Translations under genes and position numbers: made by a program | The notes under the pieces: generated by a model | What the model was told of the DNA's origin: nothing | The model's input: only the letters and a program-made list of their open reading frames with translations | Databases searched by the model: none | Shown: piece by piece, positions 45,609 through 55,391 of the stretch | Layout of the letters: the number at the start of each line of letters is the position of its first letter | Numbering within the stretch: the first letter of the stretch is position 1 | Assembly (NCBI RefSeq): GCF_902706035.1 | Contig: NZ_CACSJA010000018.1 | Coordinates: forward strand, 1 to 64,000 | Direction: 5' to 3' | From: Pantoea sp. 18069 | GTDB taxonomy: Bacteria > Pseudomonadota > Gammaproteobacteria > Burkholderiales > Burkholderiaceae_C | Length of the DNA stretch: 64,000 nucleotides

Positions 45609-47287
45609 GCTTGCTTCTCCGGTGCTTGGGGCATGGCGCGGGGAAAATGCACGGCGGCGCCGTTTGCAGGGTTGCCCGCGTTGTTTTTGGCCGCACGCGG
45701 CGGGGTGAGCATGGCCGCTGATTTTCCGAGCTTCCAGGCGGCAAATCCATGCAGGATGCCGAGCGCCAGCACGAGCAGATCAAATCCGGCAACGCTCCAT
45801 TGCCCCCGGAAAATTGCAGCAGGCAGCGCCACGCCGCCCGTTGCCATGTTCAGTACCGGCAAAGCGGCAAAGGCAATGGCGGCAAGCCACAGCTGCTCGA
45901 GCCAGGCGCGTCGGTGCGAGCGCAGAGCAGCGTGCAACAGGCACAGCCCCCATACGATGAAGAAACTGCGGATTTCCATGTCGGGGCGCTGGGCCATTTC
46001 TACCGGCAGCAGGCGGTTGGACCAGAAGTAGGCAGCGGTGGCAACGGACAGCCCGCCAATTGCGCCAACGTTGAGGATTTCCACCAGCCGGTGTCCGCGT
46101 GGAATGCGGCCAAGCTTGCGCCGCTCGGGCAGTCGCTTGACCACCCACAGCACCATGCCGGAGCCGGCCATCACGGTGCCGATCACGCCGGAAAGAAACA
46201 ACAGCCAGCGCATGGCGGGGTCGGCAAAACGCCCCAGGTGCAGTCCGGTCATGGTGCCGGAAACGGCCTGCGCAGTGGAGGGCGCGTGTGCCTCGGGCAT
46301 GGCTTTGGACTCGCCGGTGATTCCGTCAAACAGCATGCGCTCGCCGGAGCTTCGGGCAACGCTTCGCCCGCCTTGCTCGCGCAGCTCAATGGTGGCGCGC
46401 GGCGAGCCGGGTTGATTCACCGCGATGCTGCCTACGCCGCGCCCGGGCCACTGGGCCTGGGCGATCTTCATCAGCGGGCCTATGGGGGTGAGTTCAGCGG
46501 CTTGCCGCGCCTGCTGACGATTCCCTCGATCATTGCCTTCGCCGGCGCCACGGTCACCACCGCGGGCGCCACGGCTTTCGGAGAAATACTTCTGCGTGTC
46601 GCCCTCGTAGACCGCATTGACGCCCCAGGGCATGAGCATGAACATCAGCAGCAGCAGACCGCTGAACGTGATGATGATGTGAAATGGCAGCGCAAGCACT
46701 GCCGTGGCGTTGTGCGCATCCAGCCAGGAGCGCTGGCCCTTGCGTGGACGGAAGGTGAAGAAGTCGGTGAAGATCTTCTTGTGCGTGATCACGCCGCTGA
46801 TGATGGCCACGAACATGAACAGGGTTGCAATGCCCACGATCCAGCGTCCCCAGATGCGCGGCATGGCGTAGAGCTCGAAGTGAAAGCGGTAGAGAAAGCT
46901 GCCGCCACGCGTCTCGCGTGGCTTGATGACTTCGCCCGTGCCTGCGTCGATTTGCACGCGCTGCGTGCCGGCTCGGCCCGAGGCGGCTCCCGGGTTGCGC
47001 CAGCTGGCTTCGACTGCAGTCTGGCGCTCTCCGGGTAGGTTGATCGTCCAGTTGCTCGCATCGGGTGCAAGTTTTTGCATCGCTGCGACGGCCAGCTCGG
47101 CGGTCCGCGGATTGGGAACGGATTGGTGCAACTCGGGGCGCATCCAGTCGTTGACTTCATTCAGGAAATAGCTGAGCGTGCCGGTGAAGAACACGGCATA
47201 GAGCAGCCAGCCCAGCAGCAGGCCGCTCCAGGTGTGCAGCCAGCTCATGGATTGGCGCACGCCTTCGGGTTTGCCGTCGACTCTCAT
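45605..47287 (-). CDS. PepSY-associated transmembrane protein (iron-uptake type)
   Basis: Inner-membrane protein of 560 residues. The first helix, QSMSWLHTWSGLLLGWLLYAVFFTGTLSYF, is typical of PepSY-TM proteins. A periplasmic PepSY domain follows (about 45-160), then further helices (WGRWIVGIATLFMFVAIISGVITHKK; LPFHIIITFSGLLLLMFML; WLLFLSGVIGTVMAGSGMVLW), with a second periplasmic PepSY-like segment near residues 260-330. Conserved histidines in the helices suggest heme binding; relatives (FoxB/PiuB type) reduce ferric siderophores. A Gly/Arg-rich insert (RGARGGDRGAGEGNDRGNRQQ) lies before the second PepSY part. ATG 47287 overlaps the DUF3649 stop (ATGA). Confidence 0.88.
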   Translation of the reverse strand: MRVDGKPEGVRQSMSWLHTWSGLLLGWLLYAVFFTGTLSYFLNEVNDWMRPELHQSVPNPRTAELAVAAMQKLAPDASNWTINLPGERQTAVEASWRNPGAASGRAGTQRVQIDAGTGEVIKPRETRGGSFLYRFHFELYAMPRIWGRWIVGIATLFMFVAIISGVITHKKIFTDFFTFRPRKGQRSWLDAHNATAVLALPFHIIITFSGLLLLMFMLMPWGVNAVYEGDTQKYFSESRGARGGDRGAGEGNDRGNRQQARQAAELTPIGPLMKIAQAQWPGRGVGSIAVNQPGSPRATIELREQGGRSVARSSGERMLFDGITGESKAMPEAHAPSTAQAVSGTMTGLHLGRFADPAMRWLLFLSGVIGTVMAGSGMVLWVVKRLPERRKLGRIPRGHRLVEILNVGAIGGLSVATAAYFWSNRLLPVEMAQRPDMEIRSFFIVWGLCLLHAALRSHRRAWLEQLWLAAIAFAALPVLNMATGGVALPAAIFRGQWSVAGFDLLVLALGILHGFAAWKLGKSAAMLTPPRAAKNNAGNPANGAAVHFPRAMPQAPEKQA

Positions 47288-47622
47288 GCTGCGGCTCCTT
47301 TGAGAAGATAGGTGAGCACACCGAGCAGCACGGCAGGCGTGCCGATGCCCAGCCATGCGCGCAGCGCGCTTTTGCAGCCGAAAGCCCAGAGCGCAGCGCA
47401 GGCCTGCGCGATGAATGAGAGCATGGTTGCCCACATCACCGCATCGGTGCGCGTGCTGCCCGTTTGGGCCAGAAAGAGTCCAACGCCGGCTGCCGTGGCG
47501 GATGCGAGCGCATAGCCGCCACCGACTGCCGCCAGTGCGCGAGAAACCACGGCCAGGCGGTAGCGGGTCATGGAGACGCTGGGGTTCTTGCGGGCATTCG
47601 ATGTCGTCACGGCGGCCGTCAT
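47284..47622 (-). CDS. DUF3649 family membrane protein
   Basis: Protein of 112 residues with three predicted helices (VVSRALAAVGGGYALASATAAG, DAVMWATMLSFIAQACAALWAFG, IGTPAVLLGVLTYLL), matching DUF3649. First gene of the DUF3649-PepSY-DUF3325 operon, with 4-bp overlaps throughout. ATG 47622 is used; an upstream ATG at 47694 is possible. The Fur-like palindrome lies about 125 bp upstream. Function unknown, tied to iron by context only. Confidence 0.8.
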   Translation of the reverse strand: MTAAVTTSNARKNPSVSMTRYRLAVVSRALAAVGGGYALASATAAGVGLFLAQTGSTRTDAVMWATMLSFIAQACAALWAFGCKSALRAWLGIGTPAVLLGVLTYLLKGAAA

Positions 47623-48050
47623 GCGGGCCTCCGCGTGTGCTGGGAGGTGCGCGCGCAAGTCGGAAAGAACGGCTGAAGCATGGGGGCAAAACACGCAGGC
47701 GATGCGGCGCTGTCCCTCGTTGTTGTGAGCATGATGCTGATTTTGTATTGAGAACTATTATCAATATACTTTCTTCTCCGGGCTGCTTTTTAAACGCTGT
47801 GTAAAGCTGGGAACTTTTCAGATTTCAGTCTGGCGATCGGGGCTGAACTTGACAGAAGGTTTACACGGCGAATGCGAAGCGTTTACGTCATCGTGTCATT
47901 CTTCGGCACAGATTTCTGTGTTCCATTTGCCTCCTTGGGGTCGCGCAGAGAGCGTCTTGCCGGCGTAGAGAATCCTTGTGCTGATGATTCGGGTTTGCCG
48001 TGTGCCAGATGTCTTTTGGTGTCGCCTCAGGTTTTTTTGTGCCTTGCTCC
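47623..48050. other. Divergent promoter region between DUF3649 and macA-like genes
   Basis: About 430 bp, markedly AT-richer around 47730-47790. It contains the Fur-like palindrome at 47746-47766. No gene is seen in it. The T-rich run GTTTTTTTG at 48030-48038 lies just ahead of macA. Confidence 0.6.
47746..47766. promoter_or_regulatory. Fur-box-like palindrome
   Basis: Perfect arms TATTGA and TCAATA flank GAACTATTA; the core TGAGAACTATTATCA resembles the Fur consensus. It sits between the divergent PepSY operon and the macA-like operon, and could control either. Confidence 0.6.
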
Positions 48051-49559
48051 ATGACCGACGCCGCTTCATCAAACCCCTCCACGCCCCCGCGGCGCAACCG
48101 CCGATTCGTGTTTTCAACCTTGGCGGTAGTGGCCGTGCTGGCCGCTGCCGGAGGTGCCTGGTACCACTGGAGTGCCCACCGTACGCCCAAGGTGGAATAC
48201 ATCTATGCGAACGTGCAGCGCACGCAATTTGAAGATCTGGTGAGCGCCACGGGGGCTTTGCAGCCGCGCGACTACGTGGACGTGGGCGCGCAGGTTTCGG
48301 GCCAGTTGCGCAAGCTGCTGGTTGACGTGGGCAGCGAAGTCGCCGATGGTCAGCTGTTGGCGGAGATCGACGCCGAGCAGTCCACCGCCAAAGTGGACGC
48401 AAGCCGTGCCAGCCTTCGCGCGCAGCGCGCCCAGCTGGTGCAAAACGAGGTGAACCTGAAGAAGGCTGAACGCGATCTGGAGCGTCTGCGCAATCTGCTC
48501 AAGGACGACGCGACCACGCTGGAGCTGGTGCAGAACGCTCAAACCACCGTCGATTTGACCCGCGCTCAGATCAACACGCAAAAGGCGCAGATTGAACAGA
48601 CGCAAGCGAGCATGCGGGTGGACGAGTCCAACCTCAAGTACACGAAGATCTACGCGCCTATGGCGGGCACGGTGGTCAGCATCACGGCCAAGCAGGGGCA
48701 GACGCTGAACGCCAATCAGGCCGCGCCAACCATTTTGCGCATTGCCGATCAATCGACGATGACCGTGCAGACGCAAGTCTCCGAGGCCGACGTGAGCAAG
48801 CTGCGCGCGGGCATGCCCGCATACTTCACCACGCTCGGCAGCCAGGGGCGCAGGTGGTATGGCGAGCTGCGCAAGATCGAGCCTACGCCCACCGTGACCA
48901 ACAACGTGGTGCTCTACAACGCGCTGTTCGACGTCGACAACCACAATGGCTCGCTCATGGCGCAGATGACGGCGCAGGTCTTCTTTGTCGTCGCTGAAGT
49001 GCGGGACGCGCTGGTGGTGCCTATGGCTGCGGTCACGCTGCAAGGCCCGCAAGGCGGGCGGCGCGAAGGTGCATCCGCTCCCGCTGCTGGAGCGCCGCGA
49101 CAACCGGCTTCAGCCGCACCGGCAGCCGTCGAGCAGGGGCGCCGCAGTCCGCGGGCCGAAGGCGCATCCGCCGATGAAGCGCGAAGCGGTGGATCGCGCG
49201 GGGAGGGCCGTGAAGGGCGCGAGCCCCGGGGTGAGGGCCGCACAGTCAATGGCGAGCAACGCCAGCGCGCATCGGGTCCACGCAACGGCGCTGCGCCGAC
49301 CCCAGGCATGCCGCGCAAGGCCACGGTCAAGGTGGCGCAGGAAGATGGCGTCATCATCGAACGAGAAATTACCATTGGCGTGAGCAACCGCGTGCAGGCG
49401 CAGATTCTTTCGGGCCTGGAGGAGGGTGAGCGCGTGGTTGTGGGAGTCAAGCAAGTGGAAGCGCAACGCCGCAGCGCGACGGCGCAACAGCCGCAGCAAG
49501 GGCCGGGCGGCATGGGGCCGGGCATGGGTGCAGGCGCTGCTGGAGGTAGCCGTCGGTGA
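48051..49559 (+). CDS. macA: MacA-like periplasmic adaptor subunit of a tripartite ABC efflux pump
   Basis: Membrane-fusion protein of 502 residues linking an inner-membrane MacB to a TolC-like channel. A single N-terminal helix ([22 protein letters not shown]) anchors it. The lipoyl halves are [22 protein letters not shown] and [20 protein letters not shown], with an alpha-hairpin between (about 110-195). Beta-barrel and membrane-proximal domains follow. Between residues of about 335 and 425 a Gly/Arg/Ala/Glu-rich insert interrupts the last domain, which resumes at [19 protein letters not shown]. The start codon is ATG 48051. It is coupled to macB by a 4-bp GTGA overlap. In an iron island a PvdR-type siderophore-export role is plausible. 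Confidence 0.9.
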   Translation: MTDAASSNPSTPPRRNRRFVFSTLAVVAVLAAAGGAWYHWSAHRTPKVEYIYANVQRTQFEDLVSATGALQPRDYVDVGAQVSGQLRKLLVDVGSEVADGQLLAEIDAEQSTAKVDASRASLRAQRAQLVQNEVNLKKAERDLERLRNLLKDDATTLELVQNAQTTVDLTRAQINTQKAQIEQTQASMRVDESNLKYTKIYAPMAGTVVSITAKQGQTLNANQAAPTILRIADQSTMTVQTQVSEADVSKLRAGMPAYFTTLGSQGRRWYGELRKIEPTPTVTNNVVLYNALFDVDNHNGSLMAQMTAQVFFVVAEVRDALVVPMAAVTLQGPQGGRREGASAPAAGAPRQPASAAPAAVEQGRRSPRAEGASADEARSGGSRGEGREGREPRGEGRTVNGEQRQRASGPRNGAAPTPGMPRKATVKVAQEDGVIIEREITIGVSNRVQAQILSGLEEGERVVVGVKQVEAQRRSATAQQPQQGPGGMGPGMGAGAAGGSRR

Positions 49560-51520
49560 ACACGCCTTCTGTCTCCGCGGTGCCGCTCATCGAGCTGCAT
49601 GGCGTCACCAAAACCTATGGCGAGGGCGAGCTGGCGGTCGAGGTGCTGCATGGCATCGATCTCGCGATCTATCCGGGCGAGCTGGTGGCCATCATGGGAG
49701 CGTCCGGCTCCGGCAAGTCCACGCTCATGAACATTCTGGGCTGCCTTGATCGGCCCACCACCGGCACTTACCGTTTCATGGGCCGCGACGTGTCTTCGCT
49801 GGGCCGTGACGAACTGGCCGAGCTGCGGCGCGAGGCCTTCGGCTTCGTGTTCCAGAGCTACAACCTGATCGCCACGGGCACGGCGGCCGACAACGTCGAA
49901 GTGCCGGCGATCTACGCCGGCGTGACGCCGCACGAGCGACACGCTCGGGCCAGTGAATTGCTGGCGATGCTGGGGCTGGCGGATCGCACGCATCACCGCC
50001 CCAATCAGCTTTCGGGTGGCCAGCAGCAACGCGTTTCCATCGCGCGTGCGCTCATGAACGGCGGCCGCGTGATCTTGGCCGACGAGCCCACCGGCGCGCT
50101 CGACAGCAAGAGCGGCGCGGATGTGATGCGTCTGCTCAAGGAGCTTTCGGCGCAGGGGCACACGGTCATTCTGATCACGCACGCGCCCGAGGTCGCTCAG
50201 CATGCGCAGCGTGTCATCGAGATCAGCGACGGCCATGTGCGGGCCGATCCCGGGCCGCAACTCTCGGATGAATCGCAAGCTGCGGCCCAGCAGTGGGCGC
50301 CGCGCACCAACGGAGGTGCGAGCTATCTGTCCGACGTGCTGGAAGCGACGAAGACGGCCATGCGCGCGCTGCGCGCCAATATGTTCCGTTCCATCCTCAC
50401 GCTGCTGGGCATCGTGATCGGCGTGGCTTCGGTCATTGCCATGCTGGCGATCGGAGATGGCGCCAAGCAGACGGTGATCGACCGCATCGGGGCGATGGGC
50501 TCCAACCTGCTGCTCGTGCGCCCTGGCGCGCCCAATCAGCGCGGCTTCAACAGCACGGCGACGCTGGTGCAGGCCGATGTGATCGCCATCGACAAGGAGG
50601 TTCCCAACGTGCTTGCGGCCATTCCCGAGCAGAGCAGCACGGTGACGTTGCGCTTTGGCGGGGCGGACTATTCAAGCAGCGTGACGGGTACGTCCGCCAA
50701 GTTTCCGATTGCACGGCAATGGCAGGTGGCGCAGGGCAGCTTCTTCAGCGAAGACGATGAAACCAGTTACGCGACCGTTGCGGTACTCGGCCAGACGGCC
50801 GCAAATGCGCTTTTTCAGAATGGCGAAAACCCCGTGGGTCAGTTCTTTCTTGTCAACAACCTGGTCTTTCAGGTCGTGGGCGTGATGGCTGCGCGCGGCG
50901 CTTCGCCGACGGGACAGGACCAGGACGACGTGGTGCTTGTTCCCTATGCGACCAGCCAGTTGCGCCTGTCGGGCCAGCGCTTCTTGCGCAACGTGACGGT
51001 GGCTGTGGCGGATACGGATCGCATCGATGAGACGCAGGCGGCAGTCGAGTCCTTGCTCACCGAACGCCATGGCGTGGTGGATTTCCAGATCCGCAACATG
51101 GCCTCGATCATCGAGGCTGCGACGGAGACGCAGAACACCATGACGATTTTGCTGGGCTCGATTGCAGCGATCTCGTTGCTGGTGGGCGGCATCGGCGTCA
51201 TGAACATCATGCTGGTGAGCGTGACCGAGCGCACGCGCGAGATCGGCATCCGCATGGCAACGGGCGCGCGCATGCGCAACATTCTCCAGCAGTTCCTGAT
51301 CGAAGCGCTCGTGGTGTCCGCGCTGGGGGGCGCCATCGGCGTGCTCTGCGGATTGGGCGTGGCGGCCATCATCCAGGCCTTCGGCACACCCGTGCAGTTC
51401 TCGATATTGCCGGTGCTGCTGGCCTTCGGGTGTGCGTTCGCGACCGGACTCGTCTTCGGTTATTTGCCTGCCAAGAAGGCAGCCGGGCTCGATCCGGTTG
51501 TGGCGCTGGCTTCAGAATAA
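49556..51520 (+). CDS. macB: MacB-like ABC transporter (fused ATPase and permease)
   Basis: Inner-membrane ABC exporter subunit of 654 residues. The N-terminal ATPase has Walker [10 protein letters not shown] (48-56), signature [15 protein letters not shown], Walker [17 protein letters not shown] and the H-loop in ILITHAPEV. The permease half has the first helix near residue 275 ([22 protein letters not shown]), a large periplasmic domain and three C-terminal helices ([40 protein letters not shown] is the family block). The start is GTG 49556 with GGAGG nine bases upstream, overlapping the macA stop. It works with the adaptor and the following outer-membrane lipoprotein. Substrate may be a macrolide-like compound, peptide or siderophore; context favours the siderophore. 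Confidence 0.93.
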   Translation: MNTPSVSAVPLIELHGVTKTYGEGELAVEVLHGIDLAIYPGELVAIMGASGSGKSTLMNILGCLDRPTTGTYRFMGRDVSSLGRDELAELRREAFGFVFQSYNLIATGTAADNVEVPAIYAGVTPHERHARASELLAMLGLADRTHHRPNQLSGGQQQRVSIARALMNGGRVILADEPTGALDSKSGADVMRLLKELSAQGHTVILITHAPEVAQHAQRVIEISDGHVRADPGPQLSDESQAAAQQWAPRTNGGASYLSDVLEATKTAMRALRANMFRSILTLLGIVIGVASVIAMLAIGDGAKQTVIDRIGAMGSNLLLVRPGAPNQRGFNSTATLVQADVIAIDKEVPNVLAAIPEQSSTVTLRFGGADYSSSVTGTSAKFPIARQWQVAQGSFFSEDDETSYATVAVLGQTAANALFQNGENPVGQFFLVNNLVFQVVGVMAARGASPTGQDQDDVVLVPYATSQLRLSGQRFLRNVTVAVADTDRIDETQAAVESLLTERHGVVDFQIRNMASIIEAATETQNTMTILLGSIAAISLLVGGIGVMNIMLVSVTERTREIGIRMATGARMRNILQQFLIEALVVSALGGAIGVLCGLGVAAIIQAFGTPVQFSILPVLLAFGCAFATGLVFGYLPAKKAAGLDPVVALASE

Positions 51521-52957
51521 ATGGGTTTCAAGATCACCATGCACAGTGCATTGACTTACTGCTTTCCCCGCAGCGCGCTGGCCGCTGCCTTGCTTGTTGT
51601 TGCCGGCTGCGCAGTCCATGAACCTCGCACCAGCGTGTCCATGCCCTTGCCCGCGGCGTGGGCGGCAGGGGAGTCGACTTCCGCCGCATCCGCATCCGTG
51701 TCGCAGGAATGGTGGCGCGCCTTTGGATCGGCGCAGCTTCAAGCGCTGGTGGGGGAAGCACTCGACGGCAGCAGCGATCTGCGCACCGCAGCCGAGCGTG
51801 TGCGCCAGGCCGACATCGCGCTGCAAAGCGCTGGCGCCGCGCAGTTGCCGGGCGTGTCTGCCTCCGCAGGCAGCTCGGGCAACCGGCGTGAAGGGGCGAG
51901 CACCGCCAAGTCCACATCGCTCTCGCTCAACGTGAGCTATGAGGTGGACTTGTGGGGGCGCATTGCTGCCGATGTCGACTCGGCTCGCGCACAGGCGGCT
52001 GCGACGCGGCTGGATCTGGAGACCGCGCGCATCACTTTGACGGCTTCGGTCGCCACCACCTATTTCCAATTGCTCGCGCAACGTGAGCGCGTGGAGATCG
52101 CGCGCAACAACCTGGCCATTGCCGAGCGCGTGCTGAGCGTCGTGCAATCGCGCGCGCGCAATGGAGTGGCCACGCCGCTCGAAGTCTCGCAGCAAACCAC
52201 GACGGTGCTTCAGCAGCGCACGGCGCTGGTTCCTCTGGAGGAGCAGCAGCGCCAAACCGTGACGGCCCTGGCACTGCTGCTGGGGCGCCAGCCCATTGGC
52301 TTCAACGCAGGCGAGGGCGAAGCGCTGCTGCAAATGCAGGCGCCCAGCGTCACGCCCGGCCTGCCTTCCGAGCTGCTGGTGCGTCGGCCGGATTTGCAGG
52401 CCGCGGAAACCCGGCTCGCTGGCGCGGACGCCAACGTCGCAGCTGCACGCGCGGCGCTGTTGCCCAGCTTTTCGCTGTCGGCCGCCGGAGGTGTAGGCAG
52501 TGCCGCCTTGCTGAGTCTAGCTGGCGGCACGGGAAGTGTTTCTCTTGCCGCGTCGCTTGCGCAGACCCTGTTTGACGGAGGTCGAAAAGATCTGCAGATC
52601 GATCTGGCCCGTTCGCAGCGGCAGGTGCTGATCGAGAACTATGCAAGCGCAGTGCGGCAAGCGCTCAAGGAAGTGCAGGATGGCCTTGGCAACGCCGACA
52701 CCGCCCGCCGCCAGGAAGTCACCCAAAGCGAAGTCATCGCGCAGGCACAGCGTTCGCTGGACCTGTCCGAGCGCCGTTACCGCGAGGGTGTGGATACGCT
52801 GCTGACGGTGCTGGAAGCGCAGCGCACCTTGTTCACCGCACAGGATTCGCTCGCGCAGATTCGGCAATCCCGGTTGACGAGCGCCGTGGATCTGTACCGC
52901 GTTCTGGGTGGAGGGTGGAGCGCAGGGGCTGATGTGCCGCAGACCGATCCGGTCTGA
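51521..52957 (+). CDS. NodT/OprM-type outer-membrane efflux lipoprotein
   Basis: TolC-family outer-membrane channel of 478 residues. The lipoprotein signal ends at Cys30 (LLVVAGC); a start at the second Met (51539) would also keep it. Two OEP repeats follow: SQEWWRAFGSAQLQALV to about residue 250, and the second with LLVRRPDLQAAETRLAGADANVAAARAALLPSFSLSA. The C-terminal region has the conserved RYREGVDTLLTVLEAQRTLF segment. It begins directly at the end of macB, so macA-macB-oprM form a complete tripartite pump operon, laid out like pvdRT-opmQ. Confidence 0.92.
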   Translation: MGFKITMHSALTYCFPRSALAAALLVVAGCAVHEPRTSVSMPLPAAWAAGESTSAASASVSQEWWRAFGSAQLQALVGEALDGSSDLRTAAERVRQADIALQSAGAAQLPGVSASAGSSGNRREGASTAKSTSLSLNVSYEVDLWGRIAADVDSARAQAAATRLDLETARITLTASVATTYFQLLAQRERVEIARNNLAIAERVLSVVQSRARNGVATPLEVSQQTTTVLQQRTALVPLEEQQRQTVTALALLLGRQPIGFNAGEGEALLQMQAPSVTPGLPSELLVRRPDLQAAETRLAGADANVAAARAALLPSFSLSAAGGVGSAALLSLAGGTGSVSLAASLAQTLFDGGRKDLQIDLARSQRQVLIENYASAVRQALKEVQDGLGNADTARRQEVTQSEVIAQAQRSLDLSERRYREGVDTLLTVLEAQRTLFTAQDSLAQIRQSRLTSAVDLYRVLGGGWSAGADVPQTDPV

Positions 52958-53128
52958 AGGCTCTGCGGGACTGGCGGCCGAATGGTTTGCCGCAATGGGC
53001 GCTGCACCGGGCCGACGGCGCTTGAAAGCGCGTTGGAGACGCCGGGCGGCCGGGCTTTCGACGGCGCCGTGGCGTTGGGATTGACTCAGCCGTTTGGCTG
53101 TCTCAACCCATTCAGAATGGTCGTGAGA

Positions 53129-53158
53129 TATAATTCGTGAACGAGAATCAATCTCATT
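53129..53158 (+). promoter_or_regulatory. Promoter with strong Fur box ahead of the two-component genes
   Basis: AACGAGAATCAATCTCATT (53140-53158) matches the palindromic Fur consensus at nearly all positions (GAGAAT arms). A perfect TATAAT (53129-53134) lies immediately upstream, so Fur would overlap the transcription start. The response regulator starts 77 bp downstream. Confidence 0.75.
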
Positions 53159-53234
53159 TTAAAGTCAAGAAACGGCGTGCCGGACGAGAGGTCGTCGGTT
53201 CGCTTCTGGCCGCTTGGGCTGGGCGAAAGTGGGT

Positions 53235-54011
53235 ATGAGGATGGAGACACGCGTATGGGGTGGGTGCACGAGCGATACCGCCGACCTCCTGGTGGAGTCG
53301 TCGGCGCAGGTGCTCGTGGTGGATGACGAAGTCGACATTCGGGAACCCCTGGTGACCTATCTTGCGCGCTGCGGCCTGCGCCCGTTCGGCGTTGCGGGTG
53401 GCATGGCCATGCGATCCCAGCTGGCGCTGCAGCATTTCGATCTGATCGTGCTCGACATCATGTTGCCCGGTGAGGACGGCTTGAGTCTGTGTCGTCATGT
53501 GGTCGAAACGGTGGGCACGCCGGTGATTCTGTTGACCGCGAAGGCCAGCCTGGTCGAGCGTGTGCGCGGCCTGGAGGCGGGCGCTGACGACTACCTCGTC
53601 AAGCCCTTCGATCCGCCCGAGCTGGTGGCGCGCATCCGTGCCGTGCTGCGCCGCCAAAGCCGTGCGCTGGGCTCGGCCGCGCGCGGTGCGCGCCTGCAGT
53701 TTGACCGCTGGATGTTCCACCCCGCGCGGCGCGAACTCTCCGACACGGCGGGCAGACCCGTTGCCTTGAGCGAGGCCGAGTGCCAGTTGCTGTCGGTGCT
53801 GGTGGCCAATGCCAACCAGGTGCTCAGCCGCGACACGCTGCTCGAACTCACGCAGCGCGGTGACCAATCGTTGTTCGACCGCAGCATAGACACACAGATC
53901 AGCCGCCTGCGCCGCAAGCTGGAGCGCGATGCGCGCTGCCCAGAGCTGATCAAGACCGTCTGGGGCAATGGCTATCTGTTTGCCGCCGAGGTTCGGCGGC
54001 TGGTGCCATGA
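53235..54011 (+). CDS. OmpR-family response regulator
   Basis: Transcription factor of 258 residues. The receiver domain (about 24-140) has the acidic pair Asp30/Asp31, phospho-acceptor Asp74 (IVLDIMLPGEDG), Thr101 and Lys123 (LVKPFDPPEL). The OmpR-type winged helix follows (about 160-255; LSEAECQLLSVLVANANQVLSRDTLLELT, then RSIDTQISRLRRKLE). ATG 53235 was chosen; ATG 53241 and a TTG at 53214 are alternatives. It is translationally coupled to the sensor kinase by ATGA. The Fur box upstream suggests induction under iron limitation. Targets may be the exporter upstream or the receptor and NRPS genes downstream; this is inference. Confidence 0.93.
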   Translation: MRMETRVWGGCTSDTADLLVESSAQVLVVDDEVDIREPLVTYLARCGLRPFGVAGGMAMRSQLALQHFDLIVLDIMLPGEDGLSLCRHVVETVGTPVILLTAKASLVERVRGLEAGADDYLVKPFDPPELVARIRAVLRRQSRALGSAARGARLQFDRWMFHPARRELSDTAGRPVALSEAECQLLSVLVANANQVLSRDTLLELTQRGDQSLFDRSIDTQISRLRRKLERDARCPELIKTVWGNGYLFAAEVRRLVP

Positions 54012-55357
54012 AGCTGTGGCCGCGCGGCATGGCGGGGCAACTCACCTTGCTGATCCTGCTGGGCCTGCTGCTCGCGCACGTGGTGGCCCTGGTGTTGCTG
54101 CACCAGAACGCGCAGGTGCTCAACCCGGTCGCGCGTGAGCGGGCGATCAGCCGGCTCGCCACCACCTGGCGCATGCTGGAATGGGCGCGGCCCGAGGACG
54201 CCGAGCAGGTGCTGCAAGCCCTGGGCAATGACAGCGGTGACTTCTGGGTCGGCCGCGAACCCGCCGTATTGCCTGGCGAACCCACTGCCGAAGAGCGGCG
54301 CATGCTCGACGCCTTGGCGACCAAACTGCCGAATCTGCCGCCCGCGCACGCACGCGTGCGCCTGGAGATTCCGCGGGGCGGACCGCTGGGCGTCTTCAAC
54401 GCGGAACTGGGCTGGTCCGTGTTTGAACTGGAGACCGCGCTGCGCCTGAGCGACGGGCGCTGGCTGCACAGCCGCCAGCGCCCGTTGGCGGGCTACCAAT
54501 GGTGGCGCCTGCTGCGCTTTTCCTTGCCCACCAGTACCTTGCCGGTACTGGTCATCGTGCTGGTCTTCGTCTGGCGCACGCTGCGCCCGATCAAGGCGCT
54601 GGCCGCCGCGGCTGAGTGCGTGAGTCGCGGCGAGCGCATCGCGCCGCTGCCCCTGGTGGGGCCGCGCGAAACACGCGAGGTGTCGGCCGCCTTCAACCTG
54701 ATGCAGGACAAACTCAGGCGCTTTGTTGACGACCGCACGCAACTGCTGGCGGCCATCAGCCATGACATTCGAACGCCCATCACCTCGCTGCGCCTGCGCA
54801 CCGCGCTGCTGGAGCCCTCGGAGCAGCGCGACGCCATGGAACGCACGTTGACAGGCATGGGCGAGATGGTGGCTCAGACCCTGGAATTTGCGCATGACGC
54901 CGCCGCCATCGAGGCCACCTGCGCGACCGGGTTGCGGGAGCTGGTGCAGGAGGTGCTGCAAGAGTTGCCGCCGGATGGCGCGCTGCGCGCATCCCTGGCA
55001 GCTGGCCCCGAGGTGGTCTACCGCGCCAGGCCCATGAGCTTGCGCCGCGCCGTGGCGAATCTGGTCGACAACGCCCTGCGCCATGGCGGCGGTGCGCGCG
55101 TGAGCGTGCTGGCCGAATCCGGCGGTGCGTGCATCGTGGTGGAAGACGAAGGCCCAGGCCTGGAGCCGGCGATGCTGGAGTGCGTCTTCGAGCCGTTTTT
55201 CCAAGGCGATCCGGCGCGCCATCGCGATGGCGCCCGTGCCGGCGGCGTGGGCTTGGGCCTGTCGATCGCGCGCTCGTGCGCGCGCGCGCACGGCGGTGAC
55301 GTGCACCTGGCCAACCGCGCTGAAGGCGGCTTGCGCGCAAGCATCCACTTGCCCTGA
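54008..55357 (+). CDS. Two-component sensor histidine kinase
   Basis: Inner-membrane sensor kinase of 449 residues. Two transmembrane helices (about 12-31 and 172-190) flank a periplasmic sensor of about 140 residues without a known family signature. A HAMP-like segment (TLRPIKALAAAAECVSRGE) leads to the dimerisation/phosphoacceptor helix with His252 (AAISHDIRTPITSLRLR). The ATPase domain has NLVDNALRHGG (N box), VEDEGPGLEP (G1) and GVGLGLSIARS (G2). It overlaps the response regulator stop by 4 bp. The HK/RR pair ends the plus-strand run and converges on the methyltransferase gene. Confidence 0.93.
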   Translation: MKLWPRGMAGQLTLLILLGLLLAHVVALVLLHQNAQVLNPVARERAISRLATTWRMLEWARPEDAEQVLQALGNDSGDFWVGREPAVLPGEPTAEERRMLDALATKLPNLPPAHARVRLEIPRGGPLGVFNAELGWSVFELETALRLSDGRWLHSRQRPLAGYQWWRLLRFSLPTSTLPVLVIVLVFVWRTLRPIKALAAAAECVSRGERIAPLPLVGPRETREVSAAFNLMQDKLRRFVDDRTQLLAAISHDIRTPITSLRLRTALLEPSEQRDAMERTLTGMGEMVAQTLEFAHDAAAIEATCATGLRELVQEVLQELPPDGALRASLAAGPEVVYRARPMSLRRAVANLVDNALRHGGGARVSVLAESGGACIVVEDEGPGLEPAMLECVFEPFFQGDPARHRDGARAGGVGLGLSIARSCARAHGGDVHLANRAEGGLRASIHLP

Positions 55358-55391
55358 CACGCGCCGTCGCACCGGCGGCGTGCGTGGCGTT

